Shown in pieces: positions 23,770 through 35,325 of a DNA stretch of 64,000 bases. The DNA comes from Glossina fuscipes (lineage: Eukaryota > Arthropoda > Insecta > Diptera > Glossinidae), in contig NW_023998465.1 in the NCBI RefSeq assembly GCF_014805625.2, positions 1,054,361 through 1,118,360 of the forward strand, in the 5' to 3' direction. A program made the translations under genes and the position numbers. The number at the start of each line of letters is the position of its first letter. Position 1 is the stretch's first letter. The notes below the pieces were generated by a model. That model did not search any database. It had not been told where the DNA came from and saw nothing but the letters and a program-made list of their open reading frames with translations.

Positions 23770-25440
23770 TCAAATATTCCATATGTGCTGATTCTCACTC
23801 ACTTCCAGCCGAAATGTCGTCAATGTATATCTTTTGAACAGTTCCACAACACACTTAGTTGAACGAACCTTTGAAACGTCCTTGTTGAATTTCTTACCCC
23901 AAAATTGAATGTATTCACTGAGTTTCTTCTTAAGAAACAAAGCTTCTGGCATATTTTTAGGTTTAATTTCATAAAATTTCACGAGCAACATGCAACCAAA
24001 TTATTTGAGTCAGTTTGAAACCGGTACGATTGCGATACCAACTAGAAAGAAAACAACAGGCTAATGTCATCAGCGTACATGAAGATCTGAGTGGATTTTA
24101 TCTCTGAGAGGACATCATTAATATATAAATTAAATAAAAGGGGTACTAAGTGGCTGCCTTGAAGGACGCCAGACGTCAAGGGAAATTCATCCAAGGTGAT
24201 GAAGTTAAACTGAACCCTCAATGATCTATTATACAGGTACGAACTTATCCATTTCATTAAGTAGAAAGGGAAGTCAGAAGCATAGAGCTTAAAGATCAAT
24301 AAATTATGGCTGACTAAATGAAACGCTTTGCTAAAATCAGTATATACAACATCCGCGCGAGAGCTACTAGAAAAAGCCTTGAAAGTATGGCAAGTAAACT
24401 CTAAGAGATTCGTGACAGTACATTTTCCTTTCCTAAAGCCATACTTCAATGGAAAAGTACTACATTTGATAGCAAAAGCTAGATGCTGAATAAACAATGC
24501 CGTTAAATAATTTAGGTGAAACCTTCAACTTGGCACTACCCCCATAGTTGTCAATGTGATGTCTATTTCCACCTTTGCTAATTGGAATAAGGAAACTACT
24601 CTCCCAACACAAAGAGAAACCACCTGATTTTAAGGATTGATTAATAAACCTTGAAATAACACTACATTGTTAGTCAGAGTATGATTTGAGCACACATGGT
24701 TGAATCCCATCCGGCCCAAGCGACTAACTATATTTTAAAGACCTCAAGTCATGTAGAACATCATTTTCTGAAATTACTAAACTACGAACCGACACCGGGT
24801 TAGTTATCAAAAACAGATAGCTGACAGTTAAATTGGAATCAGCAGTCGAAAAATTTCGTCCGTAGTATTCAGCAAAGATGTTTAAGGTTTCAATATCATC
24901 AGAGGATTCAGAGCCATTGAAAGAAACATGCGAGGGATATATGGAAATTTTGGAGTTGACAAACTTAAAAAAATAGTTAGGATTAACAAGCCGTGAGAGG
25001 TTTATCAACTGAAGGCATCTGAAATAATATTGATGATTGAGGTAATTAAATCTATGCGTTGATGTAGAATAGGCAAAATACTCGTAAGCAGAACTATCAA
25101 TTTTTTAAAAAGTTTGTTTTTCCTATTTTTGTGTTATTTAATTGTCTTGTTAAACCACGGCGGGCGTTCACTTCGAGGGCAAGGTTGCTTGACCGGAGTG
25201 GCTGCACAAATAGCTAGTTTTAACACCTTAAAGAATGAAGACAGTAAGGTTTCAATATTTTCAGCAGAGTAATCAAGCATAATGTGTGAAAGGTGGGATT
25301 TAAGCAGCAAAATATTAGTTTCATTAAAATCATAATGTTTATTTGAGCTCTGTCAATAGTTCTGTCAGATGTAGAAATTGGGACCATAGAGTCAGAATTA
25401 TCACTATAACACCAAGGGGATTGTGGCATATTGAAGTCTT
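23770..25440 (-). pseudogene. APE-type LINE relic, copy B (endonuclease end and reverse transcriptase)
   Basis: The minus strand reads, 5' to 3': remnants of the endonuclease end (P-Q-S-P-W-C-Y-S-D, about 25,380-25,429), the linker and N-terminal RT region (24,724-25,008), then an open run (24,042-24,497) with GFRKGKCTVTNLLEF, YTDFSKAFHLVSH, T-S-G-V-L-Q-G-S-H-L and M-Y-A-D-D-I, the YADD codons lying at 24,066-24,077. The segment 23,770-23,991 matches the region after YADD in copy C (K-x-x-x-L-x-F-x-x-x-x-S). Stops and frameshifts show it is dead. These elements nick DNA and prime reverse transcription at the nick. I do not assign a clade beyond APE-type with an S-G-V-x-Q-G-S-H-L RT. Confidence 0.9.
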
Positions 25441-26725
25441 TCTCTCAACGCTATGACTATATCAGCAGGTTTAGTCTTTTCGGTCACATCGCAGATGATG
25501 GCAGCGTGTTTCTTATAAAGGCGAATATAGGAGCAGGTTGCGTATAACTGTTTATTGACCATTTTCGTCGAATTGAGTGCAACTTAAGAGAAAATCGTAC
25601 ACTAATTGTTTTAAAAACTATTATACGATAAAAATGAAAAGAGAGAGAAAAAAAGCATACACAATAATTAGGATTTTTCAATGAAATATCAACCATTCTT
25701 ACAACAACAGACACGAGTTGCAATTACGGATCGAAAATACTGCTCCGCACATTGCTTAAAGAAACACACCTTAGACATCCCCGACATCTGACATCCGATT
25801 TTAAAAGGCCATGCACATTTCTCTAATCCGCTTGTATACAAATTAATCAAGGTTATTCATTCTTTGCACATATATTCCATTCAACCAAACTTTTCCACTA
25901 AGCGATCTCATCTCATTCACTTAAATTCCTAAGCCGAAATATCAAAAGATGAGCTTAACTTTTCACGTAGGCTTTGGGGATTTTGTGTAGATTGGAACGA
26001 TAAATACGCAGTTCATCAGAGTTGTGAAGCGGCTAGGACAGAAACAATAATATTGACTGCTGAACATTACGTTGTCCTCCAATAGAATCACAAGAACCAG
26101 CTTAAACATGTCCCATAGTGGACCCTCAACTTTCACTTTTTCGAAACTGTTAATATGGTAGTCTATAAAAGAGCAAACTCTATTCTGAAATTAACATGCA
26201 AGCTCTTTAAGAGAACATGTGTGGAAAAATTCACTATGTTCATTAACCCTTTTTCATCCCCACAAAAATTGTAGTTCAAAATTAACAGATCCTGTAGTTC
26301 AAACTCACACGTGGTCCACACACAAACTTCAACAATGACGTATGAATTTGATGAGTCATGGCCCAAGAATGCAAATAACTTTAATTGTCTCCTGCGTTCA
26401 TAGGCTCTAAAAAAGTTATTTTAAACGATGCGTCCCCACAGCGAGCATTACCCATTCCTGTTCCGGCTAAACTCATTGAGCCTCCAATTGCCACAAATCA
26501 ATTCCAGTCTTCTTAATCGAGGAAAATCGCTTGGTTTCAACAGAATATATTACGCAATGATTACTAATGTGCCTAAAAATCTAAGACAACGTATCGCCAA
26601 TTTATGCAACAAACGTACAAAAAAACCATAAAATTGGAAAACGACTATGGTGCCAATTCCTAATCCAAACAAACGTAAAAGAGCTTTGAAAGGATATAAT
26701 CAAATTCTTTTGCTCATATGCACAA
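25441..26725. other. No supported gene
   Basis: Mixed-composition sequence with short frames (25,484-25,723 and 26,163-26,366 minus; 26,428-26,631 plus) that show no recognisable domain. Confidence 0.4.
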
Positions 26726-26825
26726 AAAATTTGTCATGAAACTCTTATGGCGACCAACGTTGATCATTTAAAAAAAGAAAAAAATATTTTATGTTATGTC
26801 CGCGTTTGTGTTGGGCGCCACTTTG

Positions 26826-27231
26826 TCATGAAACTCTTTTTCTTTCCTCGCCGCTGAGGATTTAAATTTTTTCTTTAGACAAAGAAAGAGAAAAAAAAAA
26901 TAAAAAAAAAACAAACTAAAAGAACGAAAGGGTCCCGTCGGTTTCCTGCCGTGCGTCTGTCACCAGTGAGTCCGTCGGTCATCGTCTAGCGTCGGCCCTA
27001 CATGGCCACCATATGCACGCCCCTACACCTCAGCCACAGCGGTGGCAGCGCACGCTTAGCCACTCATGGGGAACAACAAAATTAGATAGCTTAAGAATAA
27101 CTTACAGTACAAGTATGGTGGTGGTGGTGATGGTGATCGTTCACTTGATGAATATTATCACTTTCACTGTCGGCTGCAGCTATCACAATGCTACCAATAA
27201 GTTGTTGCTGTTGTTGTTGCTTCTGCCGTTC
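26826..27231 (+). repeat. Direct repeat block A, copy 1 (partner at 27,784)
   Basis: This aligns over about 400 bp with 27,784-28,230. Shared text includes TCATGAAACTCTT, CTCGCCGC(T/C)GAGGATTTAA, the TCTAGCGTCGGCCCTACATG block, CACCTCAGCCACAGCGGTGG, and the CTGTCGGCTGCAGCTATC block. The offset between copies is 958 bp near the left end. The short leader GTCATGAAACTCTT also occurs alone at about 26,733. The repeat includes a Q-rich exon-like part on the minus strand with its splice-donor-like sequence. Confidence 0.92.
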
Positions 27232-27390
27232 TACTGGTGAATCTTTAACAACTGCAGGCGAGTGCTTCGCAGGATAACCAAAGGCTGAGAATGGTTGATG
27301 TGACACCCCATCGGTAATTGTTGGCTGTTGCCGTAAATGCTGTTGATAATTAACACGTCGTTGTTGCTGTTGCTGTTCACCTTCTTTTAA
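27106..27390 (-). CDS. Poly-Q/poly-H exon-like open segment, copy 1
   Basis: The minus strand is open from an in-frame TAA near 27,395 down to a perfect donor-like GTAAGT at 27,105-27,100. It encodes a run of glutamines, a middle part with S-A-F-G-Y-P-A-K-H, a second glutamine run followed by L-I-G-S and A-A-A-D-S-E-S-D, and a histidine run from a GTG/ATG triplet repeat. No ATG is needed if it is an internal exon. The second copy (28,118 upward) keeps the Q run, A-A-A-D-S-E-S and the same GTAAGT position, although the sequences upstream diverge. It may be an exon of a host or captured gene, or the leader of a retroelement. No protein family is recognised. Confidence 0.35.
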
Positions 27391-27783
27391 TTTTATTTAT
27401 TTCTTTTGCACTATTTCCGTTACTCCTTAATTCTGGGACGTATTATGAAGCAGACAAAAAGAAAAAAAACACTCGTTAAATTGTTACCACAGTGCCGAAT
27501 AGAGAAAACATTTAAAGCGGTTGGTTTGGTTACGAGCGAGAAAAAAAAACATATTTCCTTATCTTTCCGTGGACGTCACTGCCTTTCCATCCACTCAGTT
27601 GTACCGGTAACCACGTAAACCTTTTTGCTTCACAGGTACAGAATATAATCAAACCCGTCAATCTTTTTCAAACTGCGTGTTGTTGCGCTTCCTAGGCGTG
27701 CAATTCGACTCCGGTAAACCCCTATCGAGTTTAGAAAAATGAACTTGCAAAAATGTTCGGTCAATCAATCACCAGAAACCGTG

Positions 27784-28230
27784 TCATGAAACTCTTGAAT
27801 TTTTTCTTTTCCTCGCCGCCGAGGATTTAAAAAAAATTTTCTTTAGACAAAGAAAAAAAAATAAATAAAATAAAATAAAAATAAAATAAAATGAATGAAA
27901 TAATAAAAAAAACAAACTAAATGAACGAAAAGGTCTGGTCAGTTTCCGGCTGTGCGTCTGTCGCCAGTGGGTCAGTCGGTCATCGTCTAGCGTCGGCCCT
28001 ACATGGCCACCATGTGCACGCCCCTACACCTCAGCCACAGCGGTGGCAGCGCACGCTTAGCCACACATGGGTAACAACAAAATCGGATAGCTTAAAGGAA
28101 AAGATAACATAACTTACAGTACAAGCAAGGTGGTAGTGTTCGTTTACTTGGTGAATATCACTGCTTTCACTGTCGGCTGCAGCTATCCTAGTGCTCCCGA
28201 TAAGCTGTTGCTGTTGTTGTTGCTTCTGCC
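27784..28230 (+). repeat. Direct repeat block A, copy 2
   Basis: Partner of 26,826-27,231. It contains an A-rich expansion (AAATA repeats at 27,855-27,900) that copy 1 lacks, and a shorter CAC/GTG run. Similarity ends just after the glutamine-encoding GTTGCTGTTGTTGTTGCTTC stretch at about 28,228. Confidence 0.92.
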
Positions 28231-28345
28231 TTCAATTTTATTACTTCCCTCTGATTCGTTGCTGGTGGTGTAACAAGGTGATGGTGACTGCTTCACTGGC
28301 TGCCGAATAAATGTATGCGTAGTAGTTCATGGAGTCACTTCTCTG
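28118..28345 (-). CDS. Poly-Q exon-like open segment, copy 2
   Basis: The minus strand carries R-Q-K-Q-Q-Q-Q-Q-Q-L-I-G-S and then A-A-A-D-S-E-S-S, as in copy 1, running to the donor-like GTAAGT at 28,117-28,112. Upstream (28,241-28,429) the frame differs and is open for 62 codons with M-N-Y-Y-A-Y-I-Y-S-A-A-S-E-A. The poly-H stretch of copy 1 is absent. The coding reading is supported only by the conserved protein text and donor in both copies. Confidence 0.3.
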
Positions 28346-28429
28346 CATCCATGCCCATAAAAGCGGCGATAAATCTTCAGGACTTTGTTGTAACAAACCA
28401 ATTAAAAGCCCTTTTTTTGTTTTTCGCAT

Positions 28430-29368
28430 TCATTCATATATTTATTATTCTTTTTTTTTTTCAAATATCTTATTTTTCGCGAACATCAGTATTTCCTACG
28501 TTAATATACTTTGTATTTATAATATTAATGTCAACAACAATAAGTATATTTAATTTTTATCAACTATATATTCAACTGTTCATTGTGGGTTAATGGGATA
28601 GATTTCGTTGTTTTTTTCTTTTGATTTCATTCCCAAGTTGGTCTGTTTTAACTCAAACCACACAACGAAATGTTTGAAAGTATTTCTATTTTTATTAACT
28701 ATAAATTTTTTTGTTAACAATAATAAATAGATTCTAATTAATCAATTATATGTGTAAGTGTTCATTGTGTGTTAAGGGTTTTTTTTTTTTTTTTTTTTTA
28801 TTCCCAGCATCACATGGGTTTACGTGTATTATTTGCACAGGCTCTCGCGATAAGCATCTCTAACTAACTTTATATGCGACGGCTGTACCCGTTCTATATG
28901 AAAAAAAAATAACGTTCTACATATGCTGTTCTTTGCTTTTCGATAATTTTCCTCCACAATAAGCGCGAACTGAGGCAAAAATGAATCATTTAGTTATTTT
29001 AATTAAATCGAAGAATTATGCCAACACCTATGTGATATTAAGACCGTGTCAATCAACAAGCCCTTCATTATCAGTCCTTTCTTTTTTTCTTTTCAATAAT
29101 TAGAATGGCCTCTTTTATAATGTTAATCAAAATTATTGTATTTTGTTATAATTTTCGTTCGCTTTTAATTTTAATATTAACTTCTGGCAATATCCGGAAA
29201 AATATTTTACGCGAAATGTCCGAAAAATGTTGACACATGATTTTCTTAAAGTTCGCAAAAAAAAAAATGGATCATTATCCTTTTATTTGTTTTAACAAAT
29301 ATGATATTTACATTATTTTCTTTTCTTTTATGCCAGTAAACAAAGACTACCACTGGATAAAAAAACGA
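28430..29368. other. A/T-rich linker with long T-runs
   Basis: This holds T homopolymers at about 28,450 and 28,780-28,799 and no frame or motif that I can assign. Confidence 0.5.
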
Positions 29369-30010
29369 CAAGAACCGCACTCAGCGAGTGCCTAACTCCG
29401 ACTTTATTTGCTGCGGGGTGATACGTATATTTCCTTAAAGCCTTCCCCTTTTTTTTTGTGGCCCTTAACAAAATGTGTCGTTTTCGTTCTGTTTTTGTTT
29501 TCGATGACGTTTTCTCCTTATAATTAATCAAAACTTTCTTTGGTGCAGAATAAATTTAAAAGTGCAAAATCTTTGCAATTTTCTTAAGGAACACTTGTTT
29601 ACTTATTTTACTCTAGTTTTTCTTTTGCGATTTATACACTTTTGCCCACTAGAAAATCGATCGTTCTCACTGAAGTCTAACATCTGACCGTTTTATTGCG
29701 GGGTGATACGTATATTTTCTTTTGTAGCTTTTTGTAGCCCTTAACAAAATGAGTCGTTTTCGTTTTGCTTTTGTTTTCGGTGACGTTTTCTTCCTATAAT
29801 TAACCAAAACTTTCTTCGATGCAGAATAGATTAAAAAGTGCAAAATCTTTGCAATTTTCTTAAGGAACACTTGTTCACTAATTTTACTTTAGTTTTTCTT
29901 TTGCGATTTATACACTTTTGCCCACTAGAAAATCGACCGTTCACACTGAAGTCTAACATCTGACTGTTAATGGATAAAGCGCGACAAGAACTGCACTCAG
30001 CGAGTGCCTG
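29369..30010 (+). repeat. Tandem repeat block C, about 285-bp unit, two copies
   Basis: GCGGGGTGATACGTATATTT-like text starts at 29,413 and again at about 29,698. The following roughly 270 bp (CCCTTAACAAAATG, CGTTTTCGTT, AAAGTGCAAAATCTTTGCAA, TTTTGCCCACTAGAAAATCG, GAAGTCTAACATCTGAC) is repeated with few changes. The pair is bracketed by a second short repeat, GCACTCAGCGAGTGCCT, at about 29,374 and 29,988. That sequence is itself a hairpin (GCACTC-AGC-GAGTGC). Confidence 0.92.
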
Positions 30011-30048
30011 ACTCCGACTGCCTTCAACTCAGAATTCTATCCTCTGAC

Positions 30049-30536
30049 TTTAATTTTTGAAACGCAGACAGACTTCTCCTTTTCATTTCATTTCCCTCTT
30101 CTTCTTCCTGTTGCTCTCTCTCTATAACGGCTTGCCGTTACTCTCACAAGAGCAAGCATAGATCCCGCAAAATCATACGATTTTGCCTATGCTTGCAAGA
30201 GCAAAAGGAAAAAAAGGAGTACCGCAAAATCATACGATTTTGCCTGTACTTGCAAAAGCAAGCAAGGGTACCGCAAAATCATACGATTTTGGCTGTACTT
30301 GCAAAAGCAAGCAATGGTACCGCAAAATCATACGATTTTGACTGTACTTGCGAATAAGGAGATCAGACAAGAAAAAGAAAATAAAATAATAAACACATAT
30401 ACCGCAAGATCATGCGATTTACTAGCGGTACCACAAAATCGCATGATTTTGTCTAACGGCATGCCGTTATTGCTCCGCTTGCGGTTGACACAGACCGACA
30501 GACACCCTACCCAAGGTTTGTTCGCGGCCGTTACAA
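30049..30536. repeat. Palindrome-array block D, copy 1 (LTR-like?)
   Basis: Repeats at 31,523-31,946 in the same orientation. It contains four copies of the interrupted palindrome GCAAAATC-ATAC-GATTTTG at 30,167, 30,224, 30,273 and 30,322. Between them are CTTGC-AAAA-GCAAG palindromes. Then comes ACAAAATC-GCAT-GATTTTGT near 30,432-30,451 and the perfect 16-bp palindrome TAACGGCATGCCGTTA at 30,454-30,469, echoed by TAACGGC-TT-GCCGTTA at about 30,124-30,139. The right edge ends ...CGGCCGTTACA, so read on the minus strand the block begins TGTAACGGCCG, as an LTR might. No coding sequence. Confidence 0.9.
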
Positions 30537-30559
30537 CCGTTTTGAAATTTTATTAACAG

Positions 30560-31520
30560 ATATACACAGGAATATATATACATGTAGGTATACAGTACAG
30601 TTTAGTTTCTTAATACATTTTGTTCGGTATGTTGTACACATACACAATTCATTTCCTTATTAGCCTTTTGCTTAACATCTTTTCGTTTATTCAACTATTC
30701 CTTTTGCAATATGAACTTCCTACACTTATTAATATAATTTCTTTCGATCATTATGAGTATTAAAAACGTTCTCCATTGCTTTTATTTCTTTTTTTTTTGA
30801 ATGGTATATATATATAAAAGCAAAAAAAAAAAAAATAAACTTATGAAATTGCTCTACTTTATAATTTCGTTTTTTTTTTCTTTTTGCAGTGCCGACATTG
30901 GTTACGTTTTGTTAATTTTTGCTCCTTTTTTTTTTTTTTTTTTTTTTTATTCTTTTAATTGCTTTCAGTTGTTTACATTTTTGTTGCTTTCGATTTCTTC
31001 TAGACTTGCGTATAAAATACAATGTTTGAATCTTTTTTGATAATTATTCATGTGCATGGGTTTGAGGTATGTAACACAAACTTATGTCTAGAATTTGACT
31101 TTGTTAGTAAAGTTCTTTTCTTGAATAAATCTTCATATGTACGTAGGTGCAATAGCACACAATGGAAAGTTTCCTTTTCTTTATATTGGAATCGAAAAAA
31201 AACAACGCGAATCTCCGTCACATCAAATTGTACTTCTCCAACGTTTTTTTTTTTTGTCTATTTAATTACAATTGCATTATTTGCTTAATGAAGGCAAAGT
31301 AGAGAAAACCAACAACACATACTCTTTGATATCACCTTTTTCTTTCAGAAAAAAAAGCAAAATAATCAAAAAAACTCAACTCCATCACATTATTAAATTA
31401 TTCCTCCTTAGAGAAAATGTCTATCAAAATTGAACAAAACTTCTTCGCGGACTTACGTTGTGCGATCACAACCAATTCCATCCTCGGCTCAAACTCAACT
31501 AACTCTATCTCCCCTCACTT
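30560..31520. other. Spacer between palindrome blocks D and D', no coding
   Basis: About 960 bp, very A/T-rich with long T-runs (30,920-30,950). It is too short for gag-pol if the D blocks are LTRs; if they are, this is a stripped-down element. Confidence 0.5.
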
Positions 31521-31522
31521 AA

Positions 31523-31946
31523 ATTTTTAAAACGCAGACAGACTTCTCCTTTTTACTTCATTTCCCTCTTCTTCTTCCTGTTGCTCTCTCTATAACGGCT
31601 TGCCGCTACTCTCACAAGAGCAAGCATAGATCCCGCAAAATCATACGATTTTGCCTATGCTTGCAAGAGCAAAAGAAAAAAAAAGGAGTAACGCAAAATC
31701 ATACGATTCTGCCTGTACTTGCAAAAGCAAGCAAAGGTACCGCAAAATCATACGATTTTGCCTGTACTTGTAAGTAAAGAGATCAGAAAAGAAACAAAAA
31801 AAAACACATATACCGCAAGATCATGCGATTTACTTGCGGTACCACAAAATCGCATGATTTTGTCTAACAGCATGCCGTTATTGCGCCGCTTGCGGTTGAC
31901 ACAGACCGACAGACACCCTACCCAAGGTTTGTTCGCGGCCGTTACA
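31523..31946. repeat. Palindrome-array block D', copy 2
   Basis: Same order as block D with three instead of four GCAAAATC-ATAC-GATTTTG units (31,634, 31,693 with one mismatch, 31,741). The downstream ACAAAATC-GCAT-GATTTTGT palindrome and the tail GACACAGACCGACAGACACC are conserved. The 16-bp palindrome has one mismatch (TAACAGCATGCCGTTA at 31,865-31,880). The right edge again ends CGGCCGTTACA. Confidence 0.9.
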
Positions 31947-31949
31947 AAT

Positions 31950-33980
31950 TCTTTAAAAAATTAACCGTATTGGATCCAATGTTGTATTGGACAAACTTTG
32001 AACTTGGAAAGCAGGTCCTAGAACACACCTCGCATCTCAATTTTGTGAAATGATTCTGTAAAATCTATTTTTTCGATCGCGACAACATTTGTTTACCCAA
32101 TGTAGTTGACAACACTATTTTTTTGTTTTGCTCATTTAACAGCATGCAATCAATCACGTATCTGAAAGATCACTTTCCTTCGCGACCAAGCACTTGCTAA
32201 GGTTTTTTTGCAGTCACGTATGAGTTCGGTGTCACTTTCGTCGCTATCATTCATGTGTAAATGAAAAGGGAGAAAAAGAACCAAATTTTTGTGTGTATTT
32301 GTTTGCGAAATCCAGAAAATAACAGTTCGTTGTGCTCTTTGATAAATTAACAAACAAACCAACCATTGTTTAAGTAATGAGCAACTTAGTTAAAGGGGTG
32401 CCTAAGCTCCGAGCCATTGACGAAAATCGCAAATTTGCTAACAAGGAAATGGGCATGTCCTGATGTTGGAGTCGACGTCCGCTAGAACCCATGTAGTTTA
32501 AGGGTGTTTAGTAAAGTAATTTTTAGCTCATTTTTTATATTACTTATATATAAATAAATTTACAATAATTTAAATTATTTTTTTGATCTTGCTTTGCTTT
32601 ATCTAGTAGTAATTATAAAGTTTTGGAAATTCAATCTATGCACGGATGTATTTGTTTATTTTTTCTCTTTTTTTTTTTATTCGCATGTTTTCCGGCCTGG
32701 CTCGTCGGATGGGATAGGTCCAAATGAAATGTATTCAGATGCATGATAGGTTCTTGTTTCGCTACAATATATCATTATTTTAATTAAAACAAGCTTACTA
32801 AAAATTTTAAAATTTTTGACTAAAATAAATCTATGCCCTGACCATACTACTTTTCCCTCGCCCCTCCGACACCCCCAGGAAGTCTTACCAGTATTTTAAC
32901 ATTTAATAATAATACATTTCTTTTTTTTTATTTTTCCAATGAAAGTGTTATAATGAATTATATCAATTTTACAAAACAACATTTTCAAAATTAACAATCG
33001 TTATTAAACAATTTTATAAAAAAAAACTTGCCAAAACTAACAACCACGTCGATGCGCATCGCCGCAGTTAAAACAATTTGTAACAAATTATACGTTTTAA
33101 AATAAAAAAAAAATTGTTTAATGTCAAGGAAAAATAACACAAAAGGAATGTCAATTATTGATTCGACGTCTTAAGGATGCCACGCACAAACCCAAGTTAA
33201 GTAACACGGTGTGAAGAGGAATGCTCTTTTAAAGTTTTATTGATCTTTTCGTGTTTTTCACTTCTTCTTTTACATTAGCTTGATAGTTTTTTTTTTAGTT
33301 TTGAGATTTTGTCTCCTTTTTATATGTCACAGTTCTTAATAATGAACGAAGAAATTGTTTGTCGGTTTTTTATAAGAAATTAGAAAACTCCTTTATTGTT
33401 TCCTTGTTATTTAAAGGACTCTCGTACAACATCCGCAGCCGACCAACGATTTAGCTAATCAATTTACGCTCTTTTTTTTTTAAGTTTTCTCCTTTTCATC
33501 ACTCTGTCGTGTACGTTTGTTCATCTTGATATTGGTTTTGCCTTTTTAAACCATTTCGCATTGAAGATTGGATTTCAAAAATCAAAGAAATATTAAGGTG
33601 ACACTTTTGCACACTTTCTCAGGTTTTTTTTTTTATCACGATTCAGCGGATATATCGACGGCATTTTCTATGTTTTTTCCCAAAAAAAACTCAACTTCCG
33701 TCCCAATCAGAAAACTGTTTTTTTCTTCTTTTTTTTTGACAAAAAAACCCTTTTTCTTCTTTTTTTTCTTTTCTTTTCATTTCTTCTCTTTTTTTATATA
33801 CTACAATCTCGTATGTTCCTGTGCTATTTCTACCCAATATTTTACTTCCTAGCATAGTTATTTAAATTGTAGAATGGGTCCGATTTACCTACTTTATTCG
33901 GATTTGTTGTCTGCCTTCCTAACTCTAGCTAGTAGGGACAGTATTGATGTATCGTCATACTACTCGTTCATTTCAATTGA
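31950..33980. other. A/T-rich region, no supported gene
   Basis: A 70-codon minus frame (32,150-32,362) contains an acidic stretch, M-N-D-S-D-E-S-D-T-E-L-I, that looks non-random but has no recognisable domain. The rest holds T- and A-runs (for example 33,720-33,800) without a usable frame. Confidence 0.35.
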
Positions 33981-33984
33981 TATA

Positions 33985-34265
33985 TATGAAAGGATGCATT
34001 CATTCAACGTTTGGTGGCTGCGTTCCGCTGTACCAAGCGTCCGATGATGACGAGCTGTTGATACCATTTCTTCTATTTTGAGATTTTTACATAGTTCTTC
34101 CATCAAAGCGTTTTCATATGCTGTACCTTGATCAATTATTCATGAGGATAAAATTTTTGAAGATTTGCTTTGCGACACTCTTGTCTGCAACTGGGATTAC
34201 TGCCATATATTCGATAAGGTAGCAGACTAATATAATTACATATTCGTTAATATTCTCAGAGAAGA
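33985..34265 (-). pseudogene. Ty3/gypsy-type integrase core relic
   Basis: On the minus strand a stretch begins with a V-(I)-P-V-A-D-K-S-V-A block and K-N-F-I-L. After frameshifts it contains the remains of the second catalytic region (a Q-G-x-A-Y-E-N-A-L-M-E-E-L-C type block at about 34,095-34,140) and of the S-T-A-x-H-H-x-T-L-G block at 34,020-34,060 that precedes the catalytic glutamate. This is the order of gypsy-group integrase cores. The sequence differs from the gypsy pol relic at 21 kb, so it is a second family or lineage. No RT is adjacent. Confidence 0.65.
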
Positions 34266-34704
34266 AGAAGAAGAAGCCGAAGGTCAATGTAATGTGTATA
34301 GTATAAGTAATCTTAATAACCGTATTTATTTTTAATGCAATTCTAGTGACCTTGTTTATATTAGCGGTTATATTTATTAGTAATTTTTTATTATTTTTGA
34401 TTACATTTTAGTGTATAAGACATTTTTAGTATATAAGACATTTTTAGAATATCTAGGCATAGGAATTATTTAGTAAATTAAGTTAGAATCAAAATAATAG
34501 CAATCAATTGGATTTAATCAAAATGTACTTTTAATAACTTAAGGGCGCGGAAAATGATTAGGTGGGTACGGGGTTTTTGGCTTTGCCTTCGGAAAGAACC
34601 ATCTTCATCATAAAATTTGACTTCATCAGACATTGCAAACAGAATATTTTCTTGAGGGGTCATATATTACGCGAATTTTACCTTTCGCTGTGTTCCTGGC
34701 TCCG

Positions 34705-34727
34705 TAAATATATATATATATATATAC
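34705..34727 (+). repeat. (TA)n microsatellite
   Basis: About eleven TA dinucleotides just downstream of AAATA, ending before CACCACC. Confidence 0.9.
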
Positions 34728-34814
34728 ACCACCTATAGTGAATGAGCGAAATAAAAAAAAATATATTTTTTTTCAATTGTAAACAGAATTACAATTTGAA
34801 TGTAAGATACGTAC

Positions 34815-35325
34815 TGTGATGGCTTCTGCCCATTTCTTGGCGCTGGGGTGTGCTCACGGACACCAGGCTCCCAAGACTCACAAGACATGTTTAGTTGCTT
34901 TATTTACAATCGAAAGCGAAGTTTAAATTACTTGTTATTACTCTCTGCTTCGTTGTTAAATTCACTCAAAATACATTCTTTTTTTGTTTTAAATTGTACA
35001 AGGGCGGGAGTTGCGACATTAGCTTATCACTAGAAACCGGACAGTCCTGTTTCGTCGCTTGCTCTCAACTCTTCCCTGACTTTATCTGCTACTAGACTGG
35101 ACCGGTCTTTCCCTCGACACGGACAACTTCAAGCCAGCTGTTTTACGACTCCCGTCAAGGTTGCCTTTTAGCGACCTTACCATATCCCAATCAGAAAGCA
35201 TCTGTTTCTAATTGGGATTCCTTATCTCCTGTCGTCCATTTGGCACTTTAATTAATACCATTCTCAACTCTTAACTTTACTTAGCCTAGCACTCTCCCAT
35301 CAGACACGAAGAACCTATGAGACTT
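34815..35325 (-). repeat. LTR, family L, copy 1 (5'-truncated)
   Basis: The reverse complement aligns with 37,195-37,722: shared blocks include AGGTTCTTCGT, GAGTGCTAGGCTAAG, GCCAACCTTGAC-like text with GGGAGTCGTAAAA, GTCCGTGTCGAGGGA, and the closing ACCCCAGC...AAGCC-TCACA. The 3' terminus ends ...ATCACA at 34,815 and is followed by GTAC, the same tetranucleotide that flanks the complete copy. About 40 bp at the 5' end, corresponding to TGTGAGCAGCCAAAGTCGTC in the complete copy, are replaced by other sequence. Confidence 0.82.

Noticed and set aside
30160..30345. Regular repeats in block D as a CRISPR array
   Set aside because: The spacing is irregular, spacers are repeated too, and the genome is eukaryotic.
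33700..33850. T-rich stretch as a polypyrimidine tract plus coding exon
   Set aside because: It is low complexity with no acceptor followed by a usable frame.
34811..34818. GTAC next to LTR copy 1 as proof of its own target duplication
   Set aside because: The other end of that LTR is truncated, so no partner can be shown; it may be chance or target preference.
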